Shown in pieces: positions 15,871-25,028 of a stretch of DNA of 64,000 nucleotides. Under the pieces are notes generated by a model. The model did no database searches. It saw only the letters and a program-made list of their open reading frames with translations, and was not told where the DNA came from. How positions within the stretch are numbered: the stretch's first letter is position 1; each line of letters starts with the position of its first letter. The position numbers were made by a program, and so were the translations under genes. Source of the stretch: Crocinitomicaceae bacterium (lineage in GTDB: Bacteria > Bacteroidota > Bacteroidia > Flavobacteriales_D > Crocinitomicaceae); contig JANQWC010000004.1 of assembly GCA_030730025.1 (NCBI GenBank), positions 29,179 through 93,178 of the forward strand. Direction: 5' to 3'.

Positions 15871-18251
15871 GTGACACTAGGTATAATTGGAAATAAAGAG
15901 ACTTGTTTGATACTCAAAGAGAAATTACCACTCATGAAATCGCCGTTATTGTCTACGTACAAAAAGAATGGATTGAGGCGATTGTAAACGTTGTAAACAG
16001 AAAAAGACCAATTGCTGCGGTACGCCTTTTTCACTTGAATATCCTGACCTGTAACTGGGTCGGTTATGGTTTTGTAAGCTTTACCGTAACGCGTTGCGCT
16101 AAGGTCTAGGCGGTGATAGGGCGCCATGCGCGTTGAGTTGCGCGGGCCGTACTGAAACAATAAGTTTTGATCTTGGACATACCAGCTTGCAGGGAGAGTA
16201 AGGGTGTTTCCTGTGGCGTAAATAAAACTAGCGCCGAAGGTCCAGGTGTCGTTGAGTTTGTAGGTACCAACCAAATTGAGGTCGTGACGACGGTCGTACT
16301 TGGCTGGGTAAATATTCCCTTCATTGATATCGGGGAAGCGTCTTTCGGTTTTGGCCCAGGCATAGCCGATCCAGCCCGTAAATGCGCCTTCTGTCTTTTT
16401 GAGAAAGAATTCTGCACCATAAGCCCAGCCGTCGCCGTACACCAATAAGTTGTCGGTGTTGTCATTGACGTTGTCGCCAGGCAAAGCACCTTCTTTGAAT
16501 TCAATGAGGTTTTTCATGCCTTTGTAGTAGACCTCCACAGATGCTTCATAGCGGTCTTTGTCAAAATTTCTGAAATAGCCAATAGAGGTCTGAAAACCTT
16601 GTTCTGGTTTGGCTTGATCGGTGGTTGGGAACCAGATGTCGGTAGGTAAAGAAACGGCACTGAGCGTTACTAAATGCACGTATTGGTAGTTGTAGGCATA
16701 ACCACCTTTAATAGAGCTGTTGTCGGGTAGCAGATAACGAAATGAAAGGCGCGGTTCTAGCCCTTGGTAAAAAGCAATGACGTCGCTTCTGTTGTAGCTT
16801 ACGACGCTGTCTGGCGTAGAAATGCCGTCGCCTTTGATGTAGCGATCAAAAGGACCCACGTGTGCAAAAGTGCTGTAGCGCAAGCCTGCATTGATGCGCA
16901 GGGCCTCATTGACATCGAATTCGTCCAAAGCATAAATAGCGGTTTCGTGAGAATATAAATGCTGAGCTGAACCGGTATTGAAGACAACTGTGTCGTTTTG
17001 AGCAGACAAACTGGTGGGTGTAAAATCGTGATAAGTATAGATGCCACCCCATTTGATGCGGTGTTTTGGGTTGGGGAAATACGAGAAGTCTACTTTGGCG
17101 GTGTAGTCTCGGATGCCGGAGGTGAGTGCTACGCGGAATTCATCTTGTGTAGAAGCGAATTCAAAATTATAGTCTGAGTAAGATATGGTGGTATTTAAGA
17201 AAAGTTTGCTCGTAAATAAATGGTTCCAGCGCAGGGCGGCGATGCCATTGCCCCAAGGCATATCAACCCGAAAACCGCCATTGTTATCCTTAAATGAGAA
17301 GATATCTTTGCCGTAGTAAGCGCTTAAATAAATTCGGTCTTTGTCGGTGAGTTTGTAATTGAGCTTGGCATTGAGGTCGTAGAAGAAATAACCCGAACCT
17401 GCAAATGGCGAAGTATCGGAAATAACTGCTTTGGCCAAAATATCGATATAGGTACGGCGTGCAGAAACCACAAAAGAGCCGCGGTCTTTTTTGAGCGGCC
17501 CTTCGACCGTTAAGCGAGATGAAATGGCACCAATACCGCCTTTTACCTTGAATTTCTTGAGATTGCCTTCGTTCATGTTGACCTCAAGCACCGAAGACAA
17601 ACGACCACCATAATTGGCAGGCATGCCGCCTTTGATCAGGTTGACACTATTGATGGCATCTGAATTGAACACGGAGAAAAAACCAAACAAATGCGCTGCA
17701 TTGTAGACCACGCCTTCGTCGAGCAAGACTAAGTTTTGGTCCGGGCCACCGCCTCGCACGTAGAAGCCTTGGCCGCCTTCTGATACCGAAGACACACCAG
17801 GTAATAACTGAAGGGTTTTGACGACATCGACCTCGCCCATGAACGCCGGCAAGGTTTTGACTTGGTCCATTTTGAGTTCCATTTGCCCTAATTTGGCAGA
17901 GGTGACGTTTTCCGAGCGCTTGCCCGTAACGCGCACGTCTTTGACCTCTTGAATGGCCATGTCGAGTTCTAGGCTAATGATTTGGTCTTTGTCTAGTGCA
18001 ACGCTCTTCACGATAGTGGCAAAACCATCGCAGCGGTATTCGATTTGGTAGGTGCCAAGTGGAAGCGTAAGGCTGTAAAAGCCGTAGTTATTGACGGTTG
18101 TACCCGTTTTGAGTTCTTTGACAAAGATGCGGGCCGTACCGAGTGCCTCACCGCTGCGCGCATCTGTAATATAACCGCTTATCGTGGCCTTTTTTTGAGC
18201 GAAAACAAGAAACGAAAAGGAGATAAAAAAGAGAGAGAGAAGAGTTTTCAT
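15852..18251 (-). CDS. TonB-dependent receptor with carboxypeptidase-like N-terminal domain
   Basis: 799-residue outer-membrane transporter. Signal peptide MKTLLSLFFISFSFLVFAQ. A CarboxypepD_reg-like domain follows (ATISGYITDARSGEALGTA, about 22-100), then the plug (QLLPGVSSVSEGGQGFYVRG and LIKGGMPANYGGRLSSVLEV, about 120-225), then the 22-strand barrel ending SLFPIIPSVTWNFEF with a terminal Phe. It imports a ligand using TonB energy. A DUF4249 lipoprotein overlaps its end. This is not a SusC/SusD pair: no SusD is present and the N-terminal features are those of the DUF4249-associated class. A TACCTTTG promoter box lies 34 bases upstream. Confidence 0.95.
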   Translation of the reverse strand: MKTLLSLFFISFSFLVFAQKKATISGYITDARSGEALGTARIFVKELKTGTTVNNYGFYSLTLPLGTYQIEYRCDGFATIVKSVALDKDQIISLELDMAIQEVKDVRVTGKRSENVTSAKLGQMELKMDQVKTLPAFMGEVDVVKTLQLLPGVSSVSEGGQGFYVRGGGPDQNLVLLDEGVVYNAAHLFGFFSVFNSDAINSVNLIKGGMPANYGGRLSSVLEVNMNEGNLKKFKVKGGIGAISSRLTVEGPLKKDRGSFVVSARRTYIDILAKAVISDTSPFAGSGYFFYDLNAKLNYKLTDKDRIYLSAYYGKDIFSFKDNNGGFRVDMPWGNGIAALRWNHLFTSKLFLNTTISYSDYNFEFASTQDEFRVALTSGIRDYTAKVDFSYFPNPKHRIKWGGIYTYHDFTPTSLSAQNDTVVFNTGSAQHLYSHETAIYALDEFDVNEALRINAGLRYSTFAHVGPFDRYIKGDGISTPDSVVSYNRSDVIAFYQGLEPRLSFRYLLPDNSSIKGGYAYNYQYVHLVTLSAVSLPTDIWFPTTDQAKPEQGFQTSIGYFRNFDKDRYEASVEVYYKGMKNLIEFKEGALPGDNVNDNTDNLLVYGDGWAYGAEFFLKKTEGAFTGWIGYAWAKTERRFPDINEGNIYPAKYDRRHDLNLVGTYKLNDTWTFGASFIYATGNTLTLPASWYVQDQNLLFQYGPRNSTRMAPYHRLDLSATRYGKAYKTITDPVTGQDIQVKKAYRSNWSFSVYNVYNRLNPFFLYVDNNGDFMSGNFSLSIKQVSLFPIIPSVTWNFEF

Positions 18252-18285
18252 AAAATAACATTGTCGATATGACGCTAAAGCGATG

Positions 18286-18293
18286 CAAAGGTA
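18286..18293 (-). promoter_or_regulatory. -7 promoter box for the TonB-dependent receptor operon
   Basis: TACCTTTG on the minus strand, an exact TAnnTTTG match, 34 bases before the receptor ATG. No clear -33 TTTG lies at the expected distance. Confidence 0.5.
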
Positions 18294-18369
18294 ACATCTT
18301 TATAACAAGGAATGGTGTGAGAAGGTTTTCAGGCAACCAAAATTGTATTTAAATCCCTTTTTTTAACCC

Positions 18370-18397
18370 TTGAATCCTTGAGATGTTTGTAAATTTG
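18370..18397 (+). promoter_or_regulatory. Promoter of pabB, four bases before the start codon
   Basis: TTG (18370-18372), a 17-base spacer and TAAATTTG (18390-18397), then four bases to the pabB ATG. The distance predicts a transcript starting at or next to the A of the ATG, that is a leaderless mRNA. The rest of the 18252-18401 gap holds only AT-rich sequence. Confidence 0.6.
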
Positions 18398-18401
18398 AAC
18401 A

Positions 18402-19592
18402 ATGGAAGCAACTTGTTTTTTTTGGCAGCACCACCATCATGGGCTCCTGCTGGGGATCGGGCAACAAGCATCCTTTGAGTGCAAACTGCAATTTGATGCC
18501 ACCGCTTTTCAAGCATTCCTCACTAAAAATGCCGGCAACTACATTTTTGGCTACCTGAGTTTCGATGTCAAAAATGCCTTTGAAAACCTCAACTCCAATA
18601 ACCCAGACCAACTAGACTTCCCGCTTGTGCACTATTGGGTACCAGAGAGCTTGTATCGGCTAACGCCTACCCCTACTTTGTTCTGGGGTACTGACAGCGT
18701 TCAAAACCAAGCCGAAGCCCAAGCGCTATGGGAAGCTTTTGAACAAAAACAAGGCGTTCTCGACACTACATTTGAACCCCGCACGTCCAAAGCAGCTTAT
18801 TTTGAACACTTTGAACAGCTCAAAGACGCCTTGCAGCGCGGCGACATTTACGAGGTCAATTACTGCCAGGAATTTGCTACAGCCAATTGCGAAGTAAACA
18901 ACCCTGTTGGTTTATTTGGCCGCTTGTATGCCGAAACGAAAGCACCGCATGCCGCGTATATCCAAACGCCAGACCATTTGGTTTTGTGTGCCAGCCCAGA
19001 GCGTTTTTTACAAAAAACGGGCAACGTGCTTCGTTCGGAACCCATCAAAGGAACAGCTCCGCGCTCAAAAGACCTTGTAACAGACCAAAAACTCGCCCGC
19101 GACCTCCAAAACAACCCCAAAGAGCGCGCCGAGAACATCATGATTGTCGACCTCGTGCGCAACGATTTAGCTCAAGTAGCCAGCAAAAACAGCGTCGGCG
19201 TTGATGAACTCTGCGAGATTTACAGCTTCGAGACCGTACACCAAATGATTTCAAAAATCAGCTGTGCGCTCGAGCCCACGGTTCAGTTTATAGAAATCCT
19301 CAAGGCCTGCTTTCCGATGGGCAGCATGACCGGCGCACCTAAAATTGCAGCGCTCGAACAAATTGAACGACACGAAGATTTCAAGAGAGGTCTCTACTCT
19401 GGCAGTATTGGCCTGATCGAGCCCAACGGTGATTTCGACTTCAATGTCGTCATCAGAAGCCTGCTCTACAACCGCAACAAGCACTATTTATCTTGTTCGG
19501 TGGGCAGCGCACTTACCATTGGCGCAAACGCCGACGACGAATATCAAGAATGCTTATTGAAAGCAGCAAAACTGATCCATGGCCTCCGCTAA
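18402..19592 (+). CDS. pabB: Aminodeoxychorismate synthase component I (chorismate-binding)
   Basis: 396 residues of the TrpE/PabB/MenF chorismate-binding family. The nucleophile motif reads PIKGTAPR (about residue 213 on). Lys in this motif marks PabB, while TrpE has Ala there. Further family motifs are ERAENIMIVDLVRNDL, FETVHQMISKI, CFPMGSMTGAPKIAALEQI and GLYSGSIGLI. It makes 4-amino-4-deoxychorismate for folate synthesis with a PabA glutaminase encoded elsewhere. The N-terminal domain is short, so the chain is smaller than TrpE. The start codon is four bases after a promoter box, and the 3' end overlaps tilS by 14 bases. Confidence 0.9.
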   Translation: MEATCFFWQHHHHGLLLGIGQQASFECKLQFDATAFQAFLTKNAGNYIFGYLSFDVKNAFENLNSNNPDQLDFPLVHYWVPESLYRLTPTPTLFWGTDSVQNQAEAQALWEAFEQKQGVLDTTFEPRTSKAAYFEHFEQLKDALQRGDIYEVNYCQEFATANCEVNNPVGLFGRLYAETKAPHAAYIQTPDHLVLCASPERFLQKTGNVLRSEPIKGTAPRSKDLVTDQKLARDLQNNPKERAENIMIVDLVRNDLAQVASKNSVGVDELCEIYSFETVHQMISKISCALEPTVQFIEILKACFPMGSMTGAPKIAALEQIERHEDFKRGLYSGSIGLIEPNGDFDFNVVIRSLLYNRNKHYLSCSVGSALTIGANADDEYQECLLKAAKLIHGLR

Positions 19593-20877
19593 CCTTTCTT
19601 CTTTAGCGGCTGAACTCGATGAACTCCGCAGTTATTTCAAGACCCATAAGGCCGGTTGTTATTTAGTGGCCACAAGTGGCGGAAAAGACTCGATGTTGCT
19701 TTGTGAACTCATGCGCATGCTGGCACTCCCATTTGAGGTCTTGCATGTCAACTATGGTTTGCGAGGCGCCGAAAGCGAGGCCGACCAAGCTTTTGTGGAG
19801 GCTTATTGTCAAAAATACAAATTGCCTTTACATATCAAACGCGTACAATTAGCCGCAGTGCTGCAAGAAAATCATAAAAACCTTCAGGCCGAGGCCAGAC
19901 GCATTCGCTATGCTTTTTTCAGCGAAATGCAACAACAGCAGCCCGGTAGCCTCATTTGCACGGCGCACCACGCCGAGGATCAAATTGAAACGTTTTGGCT
20001 GCAACTCGCGCGCGGAGCTGGCATGAAAGGCTTGGCCGCAATGGAAGTCAGTCAAAAGGGTTTACTGAGACCTCTTTTGAACTTTCGGCGCAAAACCCTA
20101 GACGCGCTGGCTACTGAACTAGGCTTGCAATGGCGCGAAGACAGCAGCAACGCCTCCCTCAAATACCGCCGCAACCGCTGGCGCCATGTATTTATTCCGT
20201 TTTTAAAAAATGAACTACCGCAGCTAGAGCAAAGCATCCTATTGATTCAAAAACAATTTGCGCTCGACATACAAGCCCAAGAAGCATTGCTGCACTCCGC
20301 GCTCTCTGGGCTTAAAAATAATAGAAGTATTTGTTTAAATGAATTAACTCAACTATCTACCTATCAATTTATTGAGTTATTTAAATTATTCGATATACCC
20401 ACTCATGTCATCCGACGACTCCCCGACTTATTTGTAGCTGAAAGCGGCAAGTTCATCGCTTGGCAAGTAGAAACGGGCGCGGCCAAATCATTTGTAGTCA
20501 GGCAAAAAGACCAACTCATTTTCTTAAATTCGGAAGCCACAGATTGGACATTTGCGCTGGAAGATCTTCCATCTCAGGCAGCGTCAGAAGTCCCCAATAC
20601 CAACTTTCTCATCGATCGCCAACGCATCAAAGGCACCCTCTTTTTCAGACAAGTAGAGGCCGGTGACCGCATGCCTGTTCGGGGCATGAAAGGGACTAAA
20701 AAAGTACTGCAGATTTTGAAAGAAGCTGGTATTCCGGCGCCGCTGCGCAAACTGCAATGCGTGCTATGCGATGAACAACAAATCATTGCGGTTCCGAATT
20801 TGCAAGTGAGCGCATTGGTTCAAGCCAACGAAAACACGACCCAATTGGCAGCTCTTTACTTCTCAAAAAAGCCGTAA
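19579..20877 (+). CDS. tilS: tRNA(Ile)-lysidine synthase
   Basis: 432 residues. The PP-loop SGGKDSMLL (about residues 30-38) activates C34 of tRNA-Ile(CAU) for lysine addition, letting it read AUA. The conserved HVNYGLRG, CTAHHAEDQIETFWLQLARG and LLRPLLNFRRK segments follow. The C-terminal TilS domain is seen around FFRQVEAGDRMPVRGMKGTK and KKVLQILKEAGIP. The gene overlaps pabB by 14 bases. Its TAA stop forms the first three bases of the next promoter box. Confidence 0.95.
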   Translation: MASANLSSLAAELDELRSYFKTHKAGCYLVATSGGKDSMLLCELMRMLALPFEVLHVNYGLRGAESEADQAFVEAYCQKYKLPLHIKRVQLAAVLQENHKNLQAEARRIRYAFFSEMQQQQPGSLICTAHHAEDQIETFWLQLARGAGMKGLAAMEVSQKGLLRPLLNFRRKTLDALATELGLQWREDSSNASLKYRRNRWRHVFIPFLKNELPQLEQSILLIQKQFALDIQAQEALLHSALSGLKNNRSICLNELTQLSTYQFIELFKLFDIPTHVIRRLPDLFVAESGKFIAWQVETGAAKSFVVRQKDQLIFLNSEATDWTFALEDLPSQAASEVPNTNFLIDRQRIKGTLFFRQVEAGDRMPVRGMKGTKKVLQILKEAGIPAPLRKLQCVLCDEQQIIAVPNLQVSALVQANENTTQLAALYFSKKP

Positions 20878-20882
20878 TTTTG
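20875..20882 (+). promoter_or_regulatory. -7 promoter box overlapping the tilS stop codon
   Basis: TAATTTTG begins with the TAA stop codon of tilS and ends three bases before the ATG of the RsmF-like gene. It matches TAnnTTTG exactly and predicts a leaderless transcript for the downstream gene. Confidence 0.5.
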
Positions 20883-20885
20883 AAC

Positions 20886-22205
20886 ATGACTTCACTTCCT
20901 CAGGACTTCATCAAACGCATCCAACAAGACCCATTTGTGCCGGCCGGTTTGCTGCAAGCCCTAGAAGAAACCGCACCTACTTCTGTTAGGCTGCATCCGC
21001 AGCGCAAGTCTAATTTTCAAACATCAGACCCCGTAGCCTGGAGCTCTAGCGGTATTTACCTCAAAGAAAGGCCTGCGTTTACGTATGATCCGCTTTTTCA
21101 TGCAGGCGCTTATTATCCGCAAGAAGCGGGCTCGATGTACCTCGAAAAAGTACTCGAGCAGCTCGCGCTTCCTGAAAACCCTGTAATCTTGGACCTCAGT
21201 GCTGCACCAGGCGGTAAAAGCACGCTCATTGCCAGCTTTTTAAATCAAAAAGGCATTCTGATTGCCAATGAAATCAACCGTTCAAGAGCCTATATTCTCA
21301 GTGAAAACCTCACCAAATGGGGCTACGCCAATACTTTTGTCTGCAACCACAAACCGAGTGAACTCAGCGCATTGCAAGGTCAGGTAGATGTATTGGTGGT
21401 AGATGCACCTTGCTCGGGAGAAGGCATGTTCCGCAAAGACCATCAAGCAAGAGCGGAGTGGCATTTGGGCAACGCTGCAACGTGCGCAAGCCGTCAGACA
21501 GAGATTATAGACGAGGTTTGGCCCTTGCTCAAAGAAGGCGGCTACCTTATTTATTCAACTTGCACCTTCAATCCCGAAGAAAATGAAAACCAACTCATTC
21601 ATTTGCTCGAAGAAGAAAGCGCCCAAAAGATCAAACTACCACACTTTGAAGGCCTTCAAGCAGACAGACACGAAATTGGATACTATTTCTTTCCCAATCA
21701 GGTCAAAAGTGAAGGCTTTTACATTGCCGCTTTGCAAAAAACCTCGCGGGCACACACCAAGCACAAGCCTTCAAAAAACAGCGAACTAGGTGCGGCTCCA
21801 AAAGAGCTCCTAGCGATGCTAAACACTACCCACGATTTACAATTTTGGCAAGAAGCCGATCAAGTTTACGTCACCACACCTTTTGCGCGCTCCATATATG
21901 GACTGATCAAAGACCTGAAGTTTTTGAAAAAAGGCATACATGTAGCCACAGCGCACAAAAAATCTTGGACGCCTGGTTACGAGCTCACCTACAGCCTCTT
22001 ACCTATTTGGAATTTTCCTATCAAAGCAGTTGAAGCACCTGAGGCCCTGCGGATCTTGCACGGCGAGAGCCAACAATGGGAGGCGCCTGCAGGTTTTTAC
22101 TTAGTCACTTTTGAAGGTCAAGCCATTGCAATGATCAAGCAAATTGGACAGCGCTTCAATAACCTACACCCTACCGAATGGCGCATTCGTCACCTCCCCA
22201 AATAA
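20886..22205 (+). CDS. RsmF-like rRNA (cytosine-C5)-methyltransferase (NOL1/NOP2/Sun family)
   Basis: 439 residues from the ATG at 20886. A TTG two codons upstream is in frame but overlaps the promoter box, so it was not chosen. The SAM-binding motif is LDLSAAPGGKSTLIASFL (about 97-114). The two catalytic Cys segments are DAPCSGEGMFRKD and STCTFNPEENE. The C-terminal region beyond about residue 285 is an extra domain as in RsmF/YebU-type enzymes. It probably makes an m5C in 16S rRNA. The exact site (1407 in E. coli RsmF) is assumed by homology only. Confidence 0.88.
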   Translation: MTSLPQDFIKRIQQDPFVPAGLLQALEETAPTSVRLHPQRKSNFQTSDPVAWSSSGIYLKERPAFTYDPLFHAGAYYPQEAGSMYLEKVLEQLALPENPVILDLSAAPGGKSTLIASFLNQKGILIANEINRSRAYILSENLTKWGYANTFVCNHKPSELSALQGQVDVLVVDAPCSGEGMFRKDHQARAEWHLGNAATCASRQTEIIDEVWPLLKEGGYLIYSTCTFNPEENENQLIHLLEEESAQKIKLPHFEGLQADRHEIGYYFFPNQVKSEGFYIAALQKTSRAHTKHKPSKNSELGAAPKELLAMLNTTHDLQFWQEADQVYVTTPFARSIYGLIKDLKFLKKGIHVATAHKKSWTPGYELTYSLLPIWNFPIKAVEAPEALRILHGESQQWEAPAGFYLVTFEGQAIAMIKQIGQRFNNLHPTEWRIRHLPK

Positions 22206-22210
22206 GACCA

Positions 22211-22819
22211 ATGGACGCACAAGAAGCTTATCAGAAACTTTACAACTACACCAGCCAGCGCGTCGCGATACAGCCCGCTGATTGGGAACTGATGAAACAG
22301 TATTACCACCTCAGAAAGGTGTCAAAAAAAGATTTCTTCCTCAAAGAAGGCTCAACCAATTTCAATCAGGGCTTTGTGGTGGACGGTACGCTGCGCGTTT
22401 ATTATACAGACACCAAAGGCAACGAGCACGTCTTGTACTTTGCCTTTGCCGATTGGTGGGTGGGCGATCTATCGGCTTTTCATTTTGATGACGCAGCTAC
22501 ACTGAATGTCCAAGCACTAGAAGAAAGCTACATCCTGGAAATCTCCAAAGAAGACCTCGAATATTTATTTGACCAAATTCCGGCACTCGAGCGCTTGTTT
22601 AGAGTGATGGCCCAGCGCACGCTCGCGGTCTTGCAAAAACGCTTCCTGATGACGGTTTCTGCCCATGCAGAGGAGCGCTACCAAGAACTACTCCACCGAC
22701 ACCCCGGCATTGAACAAATAGTAGCGCAGCATCAAATTGCCTCCTATCTCGGTATTTTACCCGAAAGCCTAAGTCGAATGAAAAAAAAACTTTACGTATC
22801 TTCGCCAAACAAAAAATAA
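22211..22819 (+). CDS. Crp/Fnr-family transcriptional regulator
   Basis: 202 residues from the ATG at 22211, the first start after the upstream stop; an in-frame extension into the methyltransferase gene was rejected. The cyclic-nucleotide-binding fold occupies about 25-120 (FLKEGSTNFNQGFVVDGTLRVYYTD, FADWWVGDL). A dimerisation helix follows at about 125-150, then a short HTH with ILPESLSRMKKKL near the end. It lacks the N-terminal Cys of Fnr. The effector is unknown. It sits five bases after the methyltransferase and four before the S46 peptidase, which has its own near-consensus promoter box. Confidence 0.88.
   Translation: MDAQEAYQKLYNYTSQRVAIQPADWELMKQYYHLRKVSKKDFFLKEGSTNFNQGFVVDGTLRVYYTDTKGNEHVLYFAFADWWVGDLSAFHFDDAATLNVQALEESYILEISKEDLEYLFDQIPALERLFRVMAQRTLAVLQKRFLMTVSAHAEERYQELLHRHPGIEQIVAQHQIASYLGILPESLSRMKKKLYVSSPNKK
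22797..22804 (+). promoter_or_regulatory. Near-consensus -7 box before the S46 peptidase gene
   Basis: TATCTTCG inside the last codons of the Crp/Fnr gene differs from TAnnTTTG at one position and lies 18 bases before the peptidase ATG. Confidence 0.35.
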
Positions 22820-22822
22820 ATC

Positions 22823-24964
22823 ATGACACAATTTAAACGTATTACGCTTGCGCTCTTCTTGTTTGTAGGGCTTTTTGTACGTGCCGATGAAGGCATGTGG
22901 TTTTTGATGTTTATCGATCGCCTCAACCACCGTGACATGCAAAAAATGGGTCTTCAACTCACCGCAGAAGAGATCTATAGCATCAACAACTCCTCATTGA
23001 AAGACGCGGTTGTTCAGTTCAACGGAGGCTGTACTGCAGAGCTCATCTCTAAAGACGGTTTGCTCTTGACCAACCACCACTGTGGTTACGACGCCATTGC
23101 CGAACTCTCTACCCCTGAGCACGACTACCTTACAGACGGTTTCTGGGCCGCTGACCGCAGCCAAGAACTCAAGCCAAAATCTTTATACGTGCGCTTTTTT
23201 GTACGCATGGACGACTGCACCAAGCGCATTATGTCCAAAGTTTCGGACAACATGACCGAAGCAGAGCGCAATAAAATCATTAGAGAGGAAATCGCCCTCA
23301 TCGAAAAAGAAAATAGCGAAGGTGGCAAATATGTTGTTTCTGTGCGTTCGTTTTTCCAAGGCAATGAATTTTATTTCTTTGTTTACCAAGACTACAAAGA
23401 CGTTCGTTTGGTAGGTACGCCGCCAAACAGCATTGGTAAATTTGGTGGGGACACCGACAACTGGGAATGGCCACGCCACACCGGAGACTTCTCTATGTTC
23501 CGCGTTTACGCAGATGCCAACGGCAATCCTGCCGATTTCAGCACCACAAATGTTCCTTTACATCCAAAACACCACCTTCCAATCAACCTCAACGGCGTGA
23601 AAGAAGGAGATTTCGCCATGATCATGGGTTATCCAGGTCGTACCAACCGTTGGTTGCCTGCAGGTGGTATTGACCAAAACGTTAAATACGCCTACCCAGC
23701 TTGGGTGGAGGCTTCCAAAACAGCCATGGACGCCATGAAAACCTACATGGACAAAGACGCCAATGTGCGTCTCAACTACGCATCTAAATACGCGCGCACG
23801 GCCAACTACTGGAAAAACCGTCAGGGCATGATTGATGCACTCACGCAATTCCAAACAGCTGCTGCCAAAGCCAAAAACGAAGCAAAATTTGACGCTTGGG
23901 CCAACAAACCTGAAAACAAAGCGAAATACGGTACAGTGGTGACTTCGCTCAATAATTTCTACAGCGCCACCAACGACAAATCAAGACACGACAACTACCT
24001 CTCTATTCTCGTTCGCAACTCAGAATACGCAGGCATTACACGTGGATTGGGCTCGCAACTCATGGCCTACGCCAAGGCAGATGCCACCAAAAGAAACAGC
24101 ATGAAAGCAGATCTAACGGCTGCCATCAATGAATTTTTTGAAACGACTTACGGACCAGCCGAAATGGATGTCCTGATCAACGGCCTAGACCTCTACGCTG
24201 CCAAAGCCAATTACGAACTCGCCAATGGCGTTGCGAGCATGTACGCAGATGGCTCTACTCAAAACGAAGTACGCGCTATGTTTGCGATGTCTATTCTCGC
24301 CTCTAAAAACGGCATGCTTGCATTTTTAGAAGCACCGAGCGAAGGCCAATTGAGCAACGACCCCTTGTACAAATTGTCAGCAGACATGTTTGCACAACTC
24401 ATGAAGCGTTCCGACGAACTCATCAAACTTACCGACGACTACAACCGCGCCTACCGCCTACTCGTTGCTGGTTTGAGAGAATCAGGTCTCAGCACCATCC
24501 TCTATCCAGATGCCAACAGTACGCTTCGCCTCACTTATGGTAAAGTAAGTGCGCTTCCTGCAGACAAACGCAACGACGCCAAAATCAACAACTACACTAC
24601 GCTTCAAGGGACCATCAACAAATACAAGCCCAACGACGAAGAATTTGATTTGCCACAACGCCTCATCGAACTCAATGCCAAAAAAGACTTTGGCCCTTAC
24701 GCAGACAAAGCGGGCTACATGCCTGTCAACTTCCTTACCAACAACGACATCACTGGTGGTAACTCAGGTTCACCTGTCTTGAACGGAAAAGGAGAATTGA
24801 TCGGTTTGGCCTTCGATGGCAACATTGAAGCCATGGCTGGCGACGTAATCTTCGATCAAAAATTGCAAAAAACAATCAACGTCGATATCCGCTACGTGTT
24901 ATTTATCATCGATAAATACGCTGGTGCAAAACATATTGTTGACGAAATGACCATCGTCAAGTAA
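22823..24964 (+). CDS. S46 family dipeptidyl-peptidase (DPP7-type)
   Basis: 713-residue exported serine exopeptidase. Signal peptide FKRITLALFLFVGLFVRA. The chymotrypsin-like triad can be placed: His in LLTNHHCGYDA (residues 85/86), Asp in GGDTDNWEWPRHTGDFS, and Ser in TGGNSGSPVLN. Eighteen residues after the catalytic Ser the sequence reads AFDGN. Gly at this point is the DPP7 state (hydrophobic P1), whereas DPP11 has Arg and prefers Asp/Glu. It probably releases dipeptides from imported or surface oligopeptides in the periplasm. It is followed by a hairpin pair and a strong terminator. Confidence 0.95.
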   Translation: MTQFKRITLALFLFVGLFVRADEGMWFLMFIDRLNHRDMQKMGLQLTAEEIYSINNSSLKDAVVQFNGGCTAELISKDGLLLTNHHCGYDAIAELSTPEHDYLTDGFWAADRSQELKPKSLYVRFFVRMDDCTKRIMSKVSDNMTEAERNKIIREEIALIEKENSEGGKYVVSVRSFFQGNEFYFFVYQDYKDVRLVGTPPNSIGKFGGDTDNWEWPRHTGDFSMFRVYADANGNPADFSTTNVPLHPKHHLPINLNGVKEGDFAMIMGYPGRTNRWLPAGGIDQNVKYAYPAWVEASKTAMDAMKTYMDKDANVRLNYASKYARTANYWKNRQGMIDALTQFQTAAAKAKNEAKFDAWANKPENKAKYGTVVTSLNNFYSATNDKSRHDNYLSILVRNSEYAGITRGLGSQLMAYAKADATKRNSMKADLTAAINEFFETTYGPAEMDVLINGLDLYAAKANYELANGVASMYADGSTQNEVRAMFAMSILASKNGMLAFLEAPSEGQLSNDPLYKLSADMFAQLMKRSDELIKLTDDYNRAYRLLVAGLRESGLSTILYPDANSTLRLTYGKVSALPADKRNDAKINNYTTLQGTINKYKPNDEEFDLPQRLIELNAKKDFGPYADKAGYMPVNFLTNNDITGGNSGSPVLNGKGELIGLAFDGNIEAMAGDVIFDQKLQKTINVDIRYVLFIIDKYAGAKHIVDEMTIVK

Positions 24965-24970
24965 GACATT

Positions 24971-24995
24971 GCAAGTTGGTGCTTCCAACTAGCTT
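24971..24995 (+). other. Hairpin downstream of the S46 peptidase gene
   Basis: AGTTGG (24974-24979) pairs with CCAACT (24985-24990) around a five-base loop, extendable by CAAG/CTTG with a two-base bulge. No T-tract follows. It stands just before the terminator at 25002 and may help stabilise the 3' end. Confidence 0.4.
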
Positions 24996-25001
24996 GTAAG
25001 G

Positions 25002-25028
25002 AAAGGGCCTCTTCGGGGGCCTTTTTTT
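25002..25028 (+). terminator. Rho-independent terminator after the S46 peptidase
   Basis: AAAGG-(g)-CCTC pairs with GGGGCCTTT around a TTCG tetraloop and is followed by seven T. The T-tract overlaps the stop codon of the convergent aroB. Confidence 0.85.

Noticed and set aside
15852-18251. TonB-dependent receptor and its neighbour as a SusC/SusD polysaccharide-utilisation pair
   Set aside because: The partner is a DUF4249 lipoprotein, not SusD, and there are no glycoside hydrolases next to it.
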